Assembly: GCF_000158175.1 (NCBI RefSeq)
Contig: NZ_DS999411.1
Location: 292,989-356,988 of the forward strand
Direction of reading: 5' to 3'
Length of the DNA: 64,000 nt
Source: Luminiphilus syltensis NOR5-1B
GTDB taxonomy: Bacteria > Pseudomonadota > Gammaproteobacteria > Pseudomonadales > Halieaceae
How positions within the stretch are numbered: the stretch's first letter is position 1; each line of letters starts with the position of its first letter. The position numbers were made by a program, and so were the translations under genes. Under the pieces are notes generated by a model. The model was given only the letters and a program-made list of their open reading frames with translations. It did no database searches and was not told the DNA's origin. Shown piece after piece: positions 9,257-17,873 of this stretch.

Positions 9257-9263
9257 AGTCAAC

Positions 9264-11432
9264 ATGTTCGAATCTACACCCATTCAATCGCCAGATCATC
9301 GTAATCGCCCCCACACCGCACCGGCGACCTCGTTGACCTTAACCCGGACAACAGTGGCCTCGCTGTTATCACTAGTGCTCGTGGTGCCCGCCCATGCCGA
9401 AGACGAGGCGCTCGAGGAGGTCGTCGTATCCGCAGGCCTTATGGCCGAGGATGCCCAGCGCAGTAGTTTTACCCTGATTGATACCGAGATCATGCGACAA
9501 CGCGCTGCCGAGCATCTGGCTGACGTGCTCTCGGCCGCACCCAACGTCAACTTTGCCAGTGGCGCATCACGCGGGCGATTCCTGCAGATACGAGGCGTGG
9601 GCGAACGCAGTCAGTTTGTTGAGCCGCTAAACGCGTCCGTAGCCACCCTGCTCGATGGTATCGACCTGACGGGTCTCGGCGGTGCCGCAACCCTCTTTGA
9701 CCTCAGCCAGGTAGAAATTCTTCGCGGCCCCCAGGGCACGCTGCTGGGTGCGAATGCCCTGGCAGGTCTGATCAACCTCCGCAGCACACCGGCGGACTCC
9801 GGTAAGACGCTGGGTATTGTCACGGGCCTTGAGAACTACGGCGGTCAACGGATCGGCGCGACGCTGGGTGGGCCGATCAATGACGGCACCGCGGTTCGGC
9901 TCGCTGTTAACAACTACCGGAGCAATGGAACCATCGACAACACCTGGCTGGGGCGTGACGATACCAACAATATCGACGAAACCACGGTTCGTGCCCAACT
10001 CGCCTGGGAGAGTAGTCGCCATCGTATTGACGTGGGCGCCTACCATATCGATGTGGACAATGGTTACGATGCATTTTCCCTCGACAATACGCGCAACACC
10101 TTGTCGGATGCGCCGGGAAGTGACCGCCTCACGACCGACGCCCTGCGGCTGCGCTGGACTGGCTTTGGCGACACTATCGAAAAAAGTGTTCAGCTCAGCA
10201 TGGCTCGCACCGACACCGACTATAGCTACGACGAGGACTGGTCCTTTGTCGGTATTGCGCCGGGCTGGGAGTATTCGTCCTTCGACCGCTACCGGCGTGA
10301 CCGGGATATGTTCAGTCTCGAGGGCCGAGCCCGTTCAACGGATAACAGCGCCACTCAATGGGTCGCCGGAGTTTATATCCGGGAGGAGGATGAATCTCTG
10401 CGCCGCGACTACACCTATCTGGCTGGACCCTTTACCAGCGATCTCGATATTTCAACCGCCGCGATATTTGGCCAGGTCGACCAGACCCTCACTCCCGAGC
10501 TGAGCATCTTCATTGGCGCCCGTCTGGAGCAACGACGCACCGACTACGCCGACAGCGCGGCAATCGACGAAGGCATTGACGACAATTTGTGGAGTGGCCG
10601 GATGGGGCTCGAGTGGGCACCCAACCCCGAAAACCGGGTGTATGTGGCCCTCGCCCGAGGTGTGCGTGCCGGGGGTGTCAATGCCAGTCTGCTGGCGAGC
10701 ATTGAAGCTATCGAGCCGCCACCCTCCGAGGACTTATCGTCCACTTTTGGATTTTTCGACGAGGAGTCCCTGCTGAGTACCGAAATTGGCTGGCATTTCA
10801 CCGCCGCCGACGGACAACTGTCATCGACCCTGACCGCCTTCCATATGCAGCGTCGCGATCAGCAGGCGAGGGGCTCACTGGTTATCCCCCGAGAAGACGG
10901 CAGCACCGCCTTCATCGATTACACCGATAACGCAGCAGAAGGTACCAATCAGGGTATCGAGTGGGAGGGCCGCTGGACGCCCAATGCGGACTGGTCGCTG
11001 GCGGCGGCACTGGGATTGCTCGATGCCACCTTTGATGACTACACCAGTGCCACCGGAGAGGATTTGAGCGGCCGCGACCAGCCCCAGGCGCCGAGCTATC
11101 AATATCGACTTGCCGCCGACTGGCGTGCTACCAACACCTTGTCTCTGGGGCTGGAGCTCACCGGCATGGACGACTACCTGTTCTCGGATCGCCACGAAGT
11201 TCGCTCCGAGGAACGACTGTTACTCAACGGTCATATCGGCTGGCAAAGGGGCGGCGTGACGCTGCGCTTGTGGGGCAGGAATCTGAGCAACGAGACCTAC
11301 ACCGTCCGCGGCTTCGGCACCTTTGGTAACGACCCGCGAAAGGAATATGCGCTCGAGCCCTATTACCAGTTTGGCGAGCCACGGATGTTTGGTTTAACCC
11401 TTGAGTACGATTTCCTCCATGGAGAAACCTGA
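9264..11432 (+). CDS. TonB-dependent outer-membrane receptor, probably for thiamin
   Basis: Outer-membrane gated beta-barrel that imports a scarce nutrient using TonB energy; 722 residues. The N-terminus has a long n-region, a hydrophobic core (VASLLSLVLVVPAHA) and a cleavage site before EDEA. A TonB-box-like EEVVVSAG follows, then a plug domain containing LIDTEIM, LQIRGVG and VEILRGPQGTLLG. The rest alternates in barrel-strand fashion. The start is the ATG at 9264 with GGGGAG just upstream; the same frame is open back to 9117 but that part is the TPP riboswitch. The substrate is inferred from the riboswitch and from the transporter, YkoF-like protein and kinase behind it; TPP-regulated TonB receptors with pnuT are known in gammaproteobacteria. 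A thiamin precursor or phosphate ester is also possible. Confidence 0.88.
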   Translation: MFESTPIQSPDHRNRPHTAPATSLTLTRTTVASLLSLVLVVPAHAEDEALEEVVVSAGLMAEDAQRSSFTLIDTEIMRQRAAEHLADVLSAAPNVNFASGASRGRFLQIRGVGERSQFVEPLNASVATLLDGIDLTGLGGAATLFDLSQVEILRGPQGTLLGANALAGLINLRSTPADSGKTLGIVTGLENYGGQRIGATLGGPINDGTAVRLAVNNYRSNGTIDNTWLGRDDTNNIDETTVRAQLAWESSRHRIDVGAYHIDVDNGYDAFSLDNTRNTLSDAPGSDRLTTDALRLRWTGFGDTIEKSVQLSMARTDTDYSYDEDWSFVGIAPGWEYSSFDRYRRDRDMFSLEGRARSTDNSATQWVAGVYIREEDESLRRDYTYLAGPFTSDLDISTAAIFGQVDQTLTPELSIFIGARLEQRRTDYADSAAIDEGIDDNLWSGRMGLEWAPNPENRVYVALARGVRAGGVNASLLASIEAIEPPPSEDLSSTFGFFDEESLLSTEIGWHFTAADGQLSSTLTAFHMQRRDQQARGSLVIPREDGSTAFIDYTDNAAEGTNQGIEWEGRWTPNADWSLAAALGLLDATFDDYTSATGEDLSGRDQPQAPSYQYRLAADWRATNTLSLGLELTGMDDYLFSDRHEVRSEERLLLNGHIGWQRGGVTLRLWGRNLSNETYTVRGFGTFGNDPRKEYALEPYYQFGEPRMFGLTLEYDFLHGET

Positions 11433-11695
11433 TGCGCATGACAGCAGAACTTAGCCTTTATCCCCTGAGCGAGAACTACGAGGCCATCGTGCTCTCATTC
11501 ATCGACAGGCTACTTGAGCAGCAACCGGTGAGCGCTGTGACCAACTCGATGAGCACGCAGGTCACCGGTGAAAGCGCAGCGGTGTTTTCCGCGATTCAAG
11601 CGGCGCTCGAAGCGAGCTATGCCACTTTTGGCAAACAGGTACTGGTCGCCAAGTTTATTCCCGAACACTTCGTGGATATCGAGCCGGCCGGGTAA
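11432..11695 (+). CDS. Small YkoF/MTH1187-like thiamine-binding-domain protein
   Basis: An 87-residue cytoplasmic protein with the ferredoxin-like pattern of the thiamine-binding family (YkoF, MTH1187). Visible are a first strand AELSLYPL, a helix ending in FIDRLLEQ, the SMSTQVTGE hairpin typical of the family, a long helix with AVFSAIQAALEASY, and a last strand QVLVAKFIPEHF. Members bind thiamin or its pyrimidine moiety HMP. It starts one base before the end of the receptor gene (TGATG) with GGAG seven bases upstream, so the two are translationally coupled, and the transporter gene follows immediately. A role in capturing incoming thiamin or HMP is inferred from that context; YkoF itself has two such domains and this protein one. 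Confidence 0.7.
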   Translation: MRMTAELSLYPLSENYEAIVLSFIDRLLEQQPVSAVTNSMSTQVTGESAAVFSAIQAALEASYATFGKQVLVAKFIPEHFVDIEPAG

Positions 11696-12268
11696 ATGCT
11701 GATCGAAGCCTGGCTGGAGCCCGCAGCATCGGCGCTTGCGCTGGCTTACCTCGTGCTGGCCATTAGAGAGCGACGATCCTGCTTTCTCGTCGCCATTGCC
11801 AGCGCCGGCCTGTACATTGTTATTTTCTGGCGCGCGTCGTTGCTCATGGAATCCGCCCTGCAGTGGGTCTATATCGCGGTATCCCTGTACGGATGGAAGC
11901 AATGGGGCAGTGATGCAGGCAAGGACAGACTTCCGGTAACAACGAAACCCTGGCGCTGGCATCTGGTGGCGCTCGCCAGTATCGCCGTGCTCGCCGGTGT
12001 TTCCGGTGGGCTACTGACGCGCTATACGTCAGCAGCCCTCCCGTTCCTCGATGCCACAACGACCATCGCCGCGGTCCTGGCCACCTGGATGGTGGCACGC
12101 AAAATACTCGAAAACTGGCTTTACTGGATCGCTATCGACCTGCTTTCCATTTACCTTTACCTGTCCCGCGGGCTGGACCTTACCGCGGCATTGTTTGCAG
12201 GCTACGTCGTTTTGGCGGCGGTGGGATATTGGCAGTGGCGAAAACACCTAGCGAATCACAGCGTTTAG
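11696..12268 (+). CDS. pnuT: PnuC-family transporter, probably thiamin uptake (PnuT)
   Basis: A 190-residue inner-membrane protein with about six to seven hydrophobic helices, no signal peptide and a charged C-terminus. PnuC-family marks are the aromatic-rich SLYGWKQWG stretch after helix three and the ENWLYWIAIDLLSIYLYL segment, where paired Trp and Asn line the substrate path in PnuC proteins. PnuC homologues move nicotinamide riboside, riboflavin or thiamin by facilitated diffusion, trapping substrate by phosphorylation. Here the TPP riboswitch and a following kinase point to thiamin (PnuT). The ATG abuts the preceding TAA. Substrate assignment is contextual. Confidence 0.82.
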   Translation: MLIEAWLEPAASALALAYLVLAIRERRSCFLVAIASAGLYIVIFWRASLLMESALQWVYIAVSLYGWKQWGSDAGKDRLPVTTKPWRWHLVALASIAVLAGVSGGLLTRYTSAALPFLDATTTIAAVLATWMVARKILENWLYWIAIDLLSIYLYLSRGLDLTAALFAGYVVLAAVGYWQWRKHLANHSV

Positions 12269-13080
12269 CACTTGAATCGGTACTTGATCGGTGGGCGGAC
12301 TGGGACGTGCAACCACCCCTGACACACCGGCCGCAGATAACTGAGATCCTGGGCGTGGGCACGGCAAACCTGGTGGTCGGAGCCTCAGGATCCGGTGAAT
12401 TCGCTATTCGCATGCCCGATTCGACCGACACACCTACTGGCATCGACGTCTCGACGTCCTTCATTGCACATCGACACGCCGCAGGCCTCGGCATCGCACC
12501 CCCCGTGGTCTACACCTGCGAAGACACGGGTATTTGGGTGATGGCGCGCTGCCAGCCGCCGCCCTTTCCCATCAACGAAGAGCAGCTGGGCGGCCTACTC
12601 AAATCAGTCCGCGCCCTTCCCCCGCTCAACCATCAGCTGGACCTGGCCGCCCACCTCGATAACTACCAAACCGCCAGTGGGGGTCCGGAGATCAGAGCAC
12701 TGTTGACCGCGTGGCGGCCCCCACTTGACCGAGCCCTGGAGCGCCTTAACCAATACCCTCAGGTACCCTGTCATAACGACTTAACACCGGGCAATGTGCT
12801 TATGGCAGCCGGCGGCGGATGGGTCGCCATCGACTGGGACTATGCGGCGATGGGCTCGCCCTGGTTCGATCTCGCGGCGGCACTGGCGGAGCGACCCAAC
12901 CTGAAATCCGAACCCCTCATCCGGGCGGCGGGGCTGGATGCCACCGATCGTCTGTCGCTCTCAGACGCACTGGCAATCTATACCGCACTCAGCTTCCTCT
13001 GGTATTCCTCGCTAGGGCAGCGCCCACCCGAACCCTACACCCAGGATCGGGTCCAGCATTACCTGAGGCGCGTGCGATGA
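12229..13080 (+). CDS. APH/choline-kinase-fold kinase, candidate thiamin kinase
   Basis: A 283-residue cytoplasmic phosphotransferase of the aminoglycoside phosphotransferase/choline kinase fold. It has the catalytic loop HNDLTPGN at 182-189 and the metal-binding IDWDYA at 201-206, followed by GSPWFDLA. In a thiamin operon behind a PnuT-like channel, the likely role is to phosphorylate imported thiamin and so trap it, as ThiK does. Other small alcohols cannot be excluded. The frame overlaps the transporter by 40 bases and has no ATG near its start. Candidate starts are TTG at 12229 and GTG at 12235, the latter with a weak GGGA eight bases upstream. The stop overlaps panE by four bases (ATGA). 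Confidence 0.8.
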   Translation: MAVAKTPSESQRLALESVLDRWADWDVQPPLTHRPQITEILGVGTANLVVGASGSGEFAIRMPDSTDTPTGIDVSTSFIAHRHAAGLGIAPPVVYTCEDTGIWVMARCQPPPFPINEEQLGGLLKSVRALPPLNHQLDLAAHLDNYQTASGGPEIRALLTAWRPPLDRALERLNQYPQVPCHNDLTPGNVLMAAGGGWVAIDWDYAAMGSPWFDLAAALAERPNLKSEPLIRAAGLDATDRLSLSDALAIYTALSFLWYSSLGQRPPEPYTQDRVQHYLRRVR

Positions 13081-14012
13081 CGGTTCATTGGCATGTTGCC
13101 GGCGCCGGCGCCATTGGCGGCTATTTCGCCCACCAGTTACGTCGCTACGGTTGCGATGTGACACTGCTCACCCATCGGCCTAGCGACGGGACCAGGGCGC
13201 TCACGCTTGAGACCGGGGAGAACATTGAAACCCTGTTGTTTCCCGAGTGCCCCATCGGCCAGTCGGGCAGGATTGACCACCTGTTAATCACCACCAAGGC
13301 TTTCCAGGTCACGGAAGTCTTCGATGCCCTGGTGTCTGCGCTGGCGCCCGATGCCACGGTCCTGATCATGGTCAATGGCCTGAGCTGGCTGCAATCAATC
13401 GAGACGACGAGACACCCTGTTCAGGTGTGTGCCGGTACCACCACCACGGGCTGTTATCGCAGCAACCGGGACCATATTCACCGTGCCGGGCTCGGCGCCA
13501 CACAGGTGGGTCATTTAAGTGCCCATAAGGCGATGATGGAGAAACCGCCGCCGGGCATCGCCGAGCTTCTGAGGAGTACACCGGACAGTTACTGGTCCAC
13601 CGATATCCGTAGCATTCTCTTCAACAAGCTCGCCATCAATTGCGCCATCAACCCATTGACCGCGTTGTACAACGTTAACAATGGGGGCTTGCTCGAGGGC
13701 AGCCTGAACGATGAATTTCACTCGGTTATCGAAGAAACCCGTACTATTTTCAGCGCCCTTGGGTACACCGGTGTCGCCACCGATCTGGGTCAAAAAGCAA
13801 TCACCGTGGCCCGGCAAACCGCCGCCAATACATCATCGATGTGCGCCGACTTCAACGCCCGCCGACGCAGTGAACTCGAGGATATTCTGGGCTACCTGCT
13901 CGACACCCTAAAGCCCGAAGCCGCAAGCGAAGTGGATACCCCGCACCTTGATCAACTCCTTTTTGCATTGCGGGAAAAGGAAGCTCCATACGCGAAACGC
14001 CCAACCCCATGA
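13077..14012 (+). CDS. panE: 2-dehydropantoate 2-reductase (ketopantoate reductase)
   Basis: NADPH-dependent reductase that makes pantoate for vitamin B5 and coenzyme A synthesis. The 311-residue protein opens with a Rossmann dinucleotide site VAGAGAIGGYFA, then LLITTKAFQV with the NADPH-side lysine. The C-terminal domain carries the catalytic SILFNKLAINCAINPLTAL segment (KLxxN...N). The frame stays open upstream to 12819, but that part shadows the kinase gene. The true start is the ATG at 13077 that overlaps the kinase stop by four bases. That coupling places a pantothenate enzyme at the end of the thiamin operon, which is unusual. The ApbA name for this family once implied thiamin synthesis, but the enzyme activity is ketopantoate reduction. 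Confidence 0.88.
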   Translation: MTVHWHVAGAGAIGGYFAHQLRRYGCDVTLLTHRPSDGTRALTLETGENIETLLFPECPIGQSGRIDHLLITTKAFQVTEVFDALVSALAPDATVLIMVNGLSWLQSIETTRHPVQVCAGTTTTGCYRSNRDHIHRAGLGATQVGHLSAHKAMMEKPPPGIAELLRSTPDSYWSTDIRSILFNKLAINCAINPLTALYNVNNGGLLEGSLNDEFHSVIEETRTIFSALGYTGVATDLGQKAITVARQTAANTSSMCADFNARRRSELEDILGYLLDTLKPEAASEVDTPHLDQLLFALREKEAPYAKRPTP

Positions 14013-14062
14013 TCTTGAGCTATCGCTTGTGGTGGGCGTTGGTCGGGTTTGTAGAGCAGACT

Positions 14063-14085
14063 CGATGGCGCGCATGTCGCCATCG
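14063..14085. terminator. Inverted repeat between convergent genes, possible bidirectional terminator
   Basis: A perfect 8-base inverted repeat, CGATGGCG and CGCCATCG, with a 7-base loop, lies in the 89-base gap between the convergent ends of panE and the Ser/Thr kinase gene. There is no adjacent U-tract on either strand, so it may only slow polymerase or protect 3' ends. Confidence 0.35.
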
Positions 14086-14101
14086 GCGGGGTCGACGCCC
14101 T

Positions 14102-15478
14102 TTAGCGTTCATGGCGGCTCGCTGTATCCATTAAATCGGTGATCGCCGCCGTCCAGAGCATTGCCGACGTTTCCTGATCGACCGTGCTCTGGTGCCAATG
14201 GACCGGGCCGTAGCCGCGATGCTCAGCACTGAGCTGGCAGCTCGAGCGATCACAGGTGAGCGAAAGCGCCAGCTGTTCATCCCGGCCGTCGCTGTCGACA
14301 CGCCAATGCGCCTGCGCAGCCGTGGTCGCCATCTGCAGTAGCGTCTCCTCGGTAATCAACGGCGCCGACAACCCCCGCTCCGCAATTTGCCAGTCGGCAA
14401 CCGTAATGAAAACGCTTCGCTGCAGGCTCTCGACCGCCATAAACCCGGCCACGGCAAGCGCGGGTAACAACAGCCACAGGCGATGATGCCATCGCGCCCA
14501 TCGTCCAAGCCCCCCAACCGGCGCGTCAAACTTGCCCTCGGCGGGTGCGCGACTCGGTTCACTGCCTGCGAACTTTTTCGCGGTAGCGGGGTTCTGGGTT
14601 GAACCAGGGGTGCCAATACCCGCTGCTGGTATTCCTGGCGCGAGAGACTGGGTCGAACCCGGCGAACGCCCTGGGGCGACCGGTATCGCACCCGTTTTTC
14701 CCACGGCCAGCAGTGTCTGTTCGATACGGCTCAAAGAAGGTCGCTGGGACGGATTGGGGGTAACCATGGCCTCAGCGCTGCGCCAGAGTCGGCGATGCGC
14801 CACATCCAGATCGAGTGGTGGACTGGGTATATGGGTGACCAATGCCCCGCCAAAGCGCCCCAGTACTTTGGGTGGGTCGCCCGAGATCATCCAGATAATC
14901 AGCGCTCCGAGCGCGAAGACGTCCATCGATGGCTCCGCCAATTGCCGTGCACGATGCTCGGGTGCCTGAAACCCCTCGGTACCTGCGCCCATCACCGGCT
15001 TGCCCAATGGGGTGATCAGCCCAAAATCAATGAGCTGTGCCCCGCCATTGGTGTCAATAACCACATTGCCTGGCGCCAGATCACCATGCAGCAGGCCCTC
15101 CATGTGGAGCGCGTCCAACTGCCGCAGAAGTTCGATAACCCAGTCAAGCTGGCGTTCGACGGGAAGGCCTCCACGGTCGACCAGGCTTTGGCCCTCCACA
15201 AAGCGCGAGATTACCCAGACCGCTCTGCGCCTGACCACGACCGCGTGCACCGTGGGTACCAGGGGGCTATTGATTTGGGCGAGCAGGCTAAGGGATTGCA
15301 TCAGCACCGGTTGATCGCGAGCAATACCACCGGACGAGTAACACTTGGCCACCACATCGCGCTCGAGTAGCGGATCATAGGCTCGCCAGCATTCACCTTC
15401 GCCCCCTGAACCGAGACGGGCAACCGCCTTATAGGGGCGCGGTAAGCGGAAGGAGCGGCTGAACCGTTTTGGTATCAC
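14102..15478 (-). CDS. Membrane Ser/Thr protein kinase with periplasmic tail
   Basis: A 458-residue Hanks-type kinase. The glycine loop GSGGEGEC is at 23-30, the phosphate-anchoring lysine in VVAKCY at 45, the catalytic loop HGDLAPGN at 131-138, DFG at 151-153 and APE at 172-174. The loop lacks the Arg of HRD and the Lys of DLKPEN, so it is a non-RD variant, but the catalytic Asp, Asn and DFG are present and activity is plausible. A Pro/Gly/Ser-rich linker at 261-320 leads to one transmembrane helix at 333-350. The C-terminal domain of about 100 residues, with two cysteines in LTCDRSSC, would be periplasmic. It lies 26 bases after the FHA-sigma54 regulator gene, suggesting a kinase-phosphoreader pair. 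Confidence 0.88.
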   Translation of the reverse strand: MIPKRFSRSFRLPRPYKAVARLGSGGEGECWRAYDPLLERDVVAKCYSSGGIARDQPVLMQSLSLLAQINSPLVPTVHAVVVRRRAVWVISRFVEGQSLVDRGGLPVERQLDWVIELLRQLDALHMEGLLHGDLAPGNVVIDTNGGAQLIDFGLITPLGKPVMGAGTEGFQAPEHRARQLAEPSMDVFALGALIIWMISGDPPKVLGRFGGALVTHIPSPPLDLDVAHRRLWRSAEAMVTPNPSQRPSLSRIEQTLLAVGKTGAIPVAPGRSPGSTQSLAPGIPAAGIGTPGSTQNPATAKKFAGSEPSRAPAEGKFDAPVGGLGRWARWHHRLWLLLPALAVAGFMAVESLQRSVFITVADWQIAERGLSAPLITEETLLQMATTAAQAHWRVDSDGRDEQLALSLTCDRSSCQLSAEHRGYGPVHWHQSTVDQETSAMLWTAAITDLMDTASRHER

Positions 15479-15504
15479 CAGTGCTCAACCATTTCCGCAA
15501 TAAC

Positions 15505-16995
15505 CTAGGGTTTCAGTGACTTCAAACGTGCTTTGAGCGCCGAGGCAGAAACCTCAAGATGCCGACTGAGCGTCCGCTCGTCGCGCCCCCACCGAGCAAC
15601 GCTCTCACGTAATTCATCGTCTGAAATATCATCGGCAAGGCGCAAGTCGGGGTGGGCGCGAATCCGACGGTACAGCGTTGGCCGACTCATCCCCAGAGCG
15701 CGCGCGGTTGCAGCCACCTCGAATTCACTCGCGCGGTGTACCTCCGCCAGACGATCGTCACCAACATCGGTAACAAAATCGGTTGTTGGCTCGTGAATCT
15801 GCCACTGCCCGTTCTGAATACGGCCCGCGGCATCAAGCAACTCGCGATCGCAGGCATTGATCAGCTCCCTGATATTGCCGGGCCACCGCTCGAGTAACCA
15901 GTCGAAGAAGCGTCCTGCCCAATAGGCCGCAACCCGAGGGTCTTCGACCGCGGCAGCCAGCAGAGCGGCTCCCTGCTCGGAGGACAGTAATCGACCCCGC
16001 GCGATAACGCCGATGTCTTCGAGTCTTGAGCGCAGGGGCGGCACCTCCAGTGTCACTCCGGCGAGGCGATGCTTCAGCGCCGCGCGAAAGCCCGACTCCG
16101 CACTGGTATCGGCATCAGTGGCCGCGACAATGCGCACATCGACCACTTCCGGTCGCCCGCCCACAACCTGCACTTCGCCGGTTTGCAGCGCCCGCAACAG
16201 TTGCGTCTGGATTTGTGGTGCGGTGTCGCCGATTTCATCGAGAAATAAAGTGCCCTTGTGCGCATCGCGAAAAAAACCCGAACGCGGCTGTGCACCGGTG
16301 AAAGCCCCCTTGGTGCTGCCAAAGAGCTCAGCCGCTGCCAGTCCCTCGGAGATGGCCGTCATATTGATCGCCACCAGCCGCTCATCGGCGCGGGGACTGA
16401 ATCGGTGCACCGCGCCGGCAACAAGCTCTTTGCCCACACCCGATTCTCCGAGAACGAGCACCGGTAGATGCGACCGTGCCGCACTGAAAATGAGCTGCCT
16501 CAACTGACGCACCTCCTCGGACGTACCGGGATAGGCATCCTCATCGATCGATGTGCCATACACTGCAGGCGCACTAGCAGCCTGTCGCAAAAGAATCACC
16601 ACACCGTGACCCAAACGGACCGGCACACCGACGGCTAACTGGGCGTGATCGACCAGCACCTCGGTCGCCCTATCCGCCCCGATACGGCAGTCTGCGCTCT
16701 CGGAGGCCACGCTGATCAGCAACCCTGCCGGTTTAAACGACAGAGTGAGCGCACGGCGGCTGACATGCGGATCTCCAATGGGCAGGCCGTCGCTGAAGTC
16801 CGGTACTGCCCGGCCAATAGCGTGCTTGTCCCGCGGGGACGGCCAACGCTCCGCAGGCCACGACAACAGCGCGGCGCGGGCACCGATTCGGGTGAAGTCC
16901 GGATGGAAAACCAGGGTGGCCCAGAGTGTCTGACGGTCGTCCTCACCACCATTCTCGGTTCTAAGGGCAGGTCGGGTTTTACCAGTTGACTTCAT
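15505..16995 (-). CDS. FHA-domain sigma54-dependent transcriptional activator
   Basis: A 496-residue enhancer-binding protein. Residues about 57-137 match a forkhead-associated phosphothreonine reader (AIGRAVPDF, then GDPHVSRRALTL). The AAA+ domain carries Walker A GESGVGKE at 183-190, an intact sigma54-contacting GAFTGA at 230-235, and Walker B TLFLDE at 249-254. The C-terminus has a Fis-like helix-turn-helix (EVAATARALGMSRPTLYRRIR) and a second HTH-like segment (ERTLSRHLEVSASALKARL). There is no receiver domain, so the signal is probably a phosphothreonine made by the adjacent kinase gene. Target promoters are unknown; one sigma54 promoter in this window precedes pilA, but no link is shown. 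Confidence 0.9.
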   Translation of the reverse strand: MKSTGKTRPALRTENGGEDDRQTLWATLVFHPDFTRIGARAALLSWPAERWPSPRDKHAIGRAVPDFSDGLPIGDPHVSRRALTLSFKPAGLLISVASESADCRIGADRATEVLVDHAQLAVGVPVRLGHGVVILLRQAASAPAVYGTSIDEDAYPGTSEEVRQLRQLIFSAARSHLPVLVLGESGVGKELVAGAVHRFSPRADERLVAINMTAISEGLAAAELFGSTKGAFTGAQPRSGFFRDAHKGTLFLDEIGDTAPQIQTQLLRALQTGEVQVVGGRPEVVDVRIVAATDADTSAESGFRAALKHRLAGVTLEVPPLRSRLEDIGVIARGRLLSSEQGAALLAAAVEDPRVAAYWAGRFFDWLLERWPGNIRELINACDRELLDAAGRIQNGQWQIHEPTTDFVTDVGDDRLAEVHRASEFEVAATARALGMSRPTLYRRIRAHPDLRLADDISDDELRESVARWGRDERTLSRHLEVSASALKARLKSLKP

Positions 16996-17066
16996 GGTGA
17001 TGGACGTGAAAGCGGTTTAAGGGAAGAAAGAACGTCGGTTCATTATCGGCGCTTATCACTGCTTCT

Positions 17067-17873
17067 TCAGGCGATGATGGCCAGTATCGATATCACAACA
17101 ACCCAAACCGTCATCGATCTCCGGGTCGCGTCCTGAACCACCGTTACCTGCCCCGCCGGGTCAGCTTCGTTATCGACATCAAAGGCCGCTTCCGCCGCCA
17201 AAAACAGAAGCTCGTCGGTCTCGATATCCGGATCAAGGGCGTACTCGGTCAGCACTGGTCTGACCCGATCAAAGCGTCCGATGATCGCGAAGGTCAGTAA
17301 CAGCATGCGCGATGGCAACCAGTCTGCGAGATGGCGCAGAGAGCCGACGGGCACCCGCCGGTCATTAACGCTCAATTGCATTAACCGGTAGGCGACGGCA
17401 CCGAGGGGCCCCAACAACAAAAAATAAAATACTGGCGGAAACCAGCGCTGATAGGCCTCATAGAGGGTTGCCCGTGCCGCTACCCGTGCAAACTCATCAA
17501 TCCCGTCGGCTTCGGATTCAATACCGGCTTCAGTGAGCACCCAGGCCGCGCCCTCGTTGTCGCCATTCCGGGCGCGCGCGAGGAACCGTTCGAGCAGCGT
17601 GGGCAGGTCATTCCGACCAAATGAAAAAAACAGGGCTGGGGTACCGAGCAACAACATTGCCGCGTCGCCGAACACGCCGTCCACGATGGCATACAGCACG
17701 GCAAAACCGACACAGGGTGCAACCACCATCAAGAAAAAGCCGAACCACAGGTCAGGCTCAAGGGCATCCACCCGCGCCTGTAGCGAGCGAAACCAGCCGT
17801 CGCTGTGCAAGGGACCGCCGGGACCCAACAGCACCAAAAATCCGGTGGCAACAATAAATGCCAGATAACTCAC
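17067..17873 (-). CDS. ampE: AmpE family inner-membrane protein
   Basis: A 268-residue membrane protein matching AmpE. It has an N-terminal hydrophobic segment and the LFFSFGRNDLPTLLERFL motif typical of the family. Helices near FYFLLLGPLGAVAYRL, PSRMLLLTFAII and the final WVVVISILAIIA follow. AmpE accompanies AmpD in the muropeptide recycling and beta-lactamase sensing locus; its own activity is poorly defined and it is usually described as a sensory or signalling membrane protein. Its start overlaps the ampD stop by four bases, so the pair is translationally coupled, as in enterobacteria and pseudomonads. No ampC or ampR is in the window. Confidence 0.87.
   Translation of the reverse strand: MSYLAFIVATGFLVLLGPGGPLHSDGWFRSLQARVDALEPDLWFGFFLMVVAPCVGFAVLYAIVDGVFGDAAMLLLGTPALFFSFGRNDLPTLLERFLARARNGDNEGAAWVLTEAGIESEADGIDEFARVAARATLYEAYQRWFPPVFYFLLLGPLGAVAYRLMQLSVNDRRVPVGSLRHLADWLPSRMLLLTFAIIGRFDRVRPVLTEYALDPDIETDELLFLAAEAAFDVDNEADPAGQVTVVQDATRRSMTVWVVVISILAIIA

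Noticed and set aside
12819..13076. 86-codon N-terminal extension of panE
   Set aside because: Reads an alternative frame of the kinase gene; PanE homology begins at the ATG at 13077.
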